From Candidatus Coatesiibacteriota bacterium (GTDB taxonomy: Bacteria > B130-G9), in the NCBI GenBank assembly GCA_016929465.1, contig JAFGIT010000347.1:1-6082 (forward strand): DNA of 6,082 nucleotides, written 5' to 3'. The position numbers and the translations under genes are program-made. Below are positions 5,277 through 6,082 of this stretch, piece by piece. The first letter of the stretch is position 1, and each line of letters starts with the position of its first letter. The notes below the pieces were generated by a model. The model saw only the letters and a list, made by a program, of their open reading frames with translations, was not told the DNA's origin and searched no databases.

Positions 5277-6038
5277 ATGATGGAGATATCAATACTCGCC
5301 CCGATAGTAGCCTTTGTGATTTCATTCGTCTTCCCAATGCTGGGCATGGGCGGTTCTCAGGTCATGGTCCCCGCCCTTCTCTGGATGGGGATGGACTTCA
5401 AGCTAGAGGTCATACCACTCGCCCTGACGCTGAACCTTATCAGCACGCTTTCGGGGACTTTGACCTACGCGAAGGCAAGGCTCATCGATTGGCGGGCGGC
5501 GATACCATTCGCCGCGGGGGCGCTTATATTCGCGCCACTCGGAGCGTGGGCGAATGTCGGCCTCTCGAAGCGTGTACTAGTGATAATTTTCGTTATTCTG
5601 ACCATCAAGGGCATCATTCTCATGGTCGTGGGATGGCGCCCGAAGGCCGTCTCCAACTCGCATGGCGCGAGGATTGCAGTTGGCGCTGGCGGCGGCGGCC
5701 TCCTGGGATTTATATGCGGACTTGTCGGGCGAGGTGGAGGTGCGCTTGCCGTCCCATTTCTCTATGCCACGGGACTCAATGCAAAGCGTGCAGCTGCGAC
5801 CTCGCTCTTCGTCGTCATGTGGTCAACGGCGGCGGCGCTGTTGTCTCACGTGGCGCTATCCGCGAAGCCCGACTGGTCGATATGGCTGCCCTGCATGGTC
5901 GCCACTCTGATAGGCAGTCAGCTCGGTGCGAGGGTCATGACCTTCAAGATGAATCCCAGGATAGTCAGACTTTCTTTTGCAATAGTCCTCGGAATGGTTA
6001 CAGTGATATTGATCTTAACCGACATCATAGGAGATTAG
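5277..6038 (+). CDS. TSUP family transporter (TauE/SafE, DUF81-type) membrane protein
   Basis: A 253-residue, highly hydrophobic protein with about eight predicted membrane segments in two related halves, the standard size and plan of the TSUP (TauE/SafE) family. Members export or import small organic or sulfur-containing anions such as sulfite, sulfoacetate or sulfolactate. The N-terminal half has FPMLGMGGSQVMVPALL (G23-M-G-G-S); the C-terminal half has GLVGRGGGALAVPFLYATG (G151-R-G-G-G) followed by AAATSLFVVM, the paired glycine-rich motifs of the family. An in-frame TGA at 5271-5273 fixes the start at ATG 5277 or the next codon, ATG 5280. The ribosome site is weak (GAGAG directly before 5277, or four bases before 5280 at best). 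A P-loop ATPase gene begins 15 bp after the stop, so the two are probably one operon. The substrate cannot be inferred from sequence. The long frame at 5054-6052 in another phase is its shadow. Confidence 0.92.
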   Translation: MMEISILAPIVAFVISFVFPMLGMGGSQVMVPALLWMGMDFKLEVIPLALTLNLISTLSGTLTYAKARLIDWRAAIPFAAGALIFAPLGAWANVGLSKRVLVIIFVILTIKGIILMVVGWRPKAVSNSHGARIAVGAGGGGLLGFICGLVGRGGGALAVPFLYATGLNAKRAAATSLFVVMWSTAAALLSHVALSAKPDWSIWLPCMVATLIGSQLGARVMTFKMNPRIVRLSFAIVLGMVTVILILTDIIGD

Positions 6039-6053
6039 TATTAGAGGCGTAAT

Positions 6054-6082
6054 ATGCGAATAGCGATTGCCAGTGGCAAAGG
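6054..6082 (+). CDS. MinD/Mrp-type P-loop ATPase, 5' end only
   Basis: Only ten codons are inside the window: MRIAIASGKG. This is the start of the deviant Walker A motif (SGKGGTGKTT) that opens MinD/Mrp/ParA-superfamily ATPases, including the ferredoxin-containing MinD-like proteins common in anaerobes. AGAGG (6043-6047) lies six bases before the ATG. The 15-bp gap to the transporter stop suggests cotranscription. The exact subfamily cannot be decided from this fragment. Confidence 0.75.

Noticed and set aside
5054-6052. 332-codon plus-strand reading frame
   Set aside because: Most of it overlaps the transporter gene in another phase. Its translation is rich in Arg, His and Cys with no family features, while the transporter frame shows clear TSUP motifs.

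Overview
The window looks like chromosomal DNA from an uncultured Gram-negative-type bacterium of moderate G+C content. It uses AGG/AGA (Arg) and ATA (Ile) codons freely, which argues against an enterobacterium. An O-antigen ligase/polymerase-type membrane protein suggests surface polysaccharide. Two minus-strand genes resemble proteins that sit in flagellar clusters. I cannot place the phylum from the sequence alone.

Layout. Positions 1-536 hold no convincing gene, only a hairpin, a weak promoter candidate and a leader. Positions 537-2958 are a two-gene plus-strand polysaccharide operon: a GT4 glycosyltransferase overlapping or nearly touching an O-antigen ligase/polymerase-family (Wzy_C) membrane protein. 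Facing it on the minus strand are two genes read from about 4240 down to 3023. The first is a small charged protein ending in HLIDITI. The second is a membrane-anchored coiled-coil protein with a C-terminal helix-turn-helix-like segment. A sigma-28-like box (TAAAGTTT, then a CCG-containing -10) lies just upstream of the small gene and supports a motility link.

Positions 4219-4641 are intergenic and carry an inverted repeat and two copies of a GCCCTGAAGGGG repeat exactly 70 bp apart. A promoter follows, then an MNT-type nucleotidyltransferase gene (4642-4974) with an intact GSx10DxD motif. Its expected HEPN partner starts in the usual overlapping position but stops after 28 codons, close to a second, diverged copy of repeat sequence that also occurs upstream of the nucleotidyltransferase. 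The pair therefore looks like a decayed toxin-antitoxin module with the antitoxin-type half retained.

After a 229-bp spacer with a CAATCCG heptamer array come a TSUP (TauE/SafE) membrane transporter (5277-6038) and, 15 bp later, the first ten codons of a MinD/Mrp-type P-loop ATPase that runs off the window.

Functionally these are neighbours from at least four processes: surface glycan assembly, probable motility, a decayed toxin-antitoxin locus, and anion export plus an ATPase. I see no single novel multi-gene system. The most interesting points are the sigma-28-type promoter on two poorly described genes and the repeat-associated loss of the HEPN gene.
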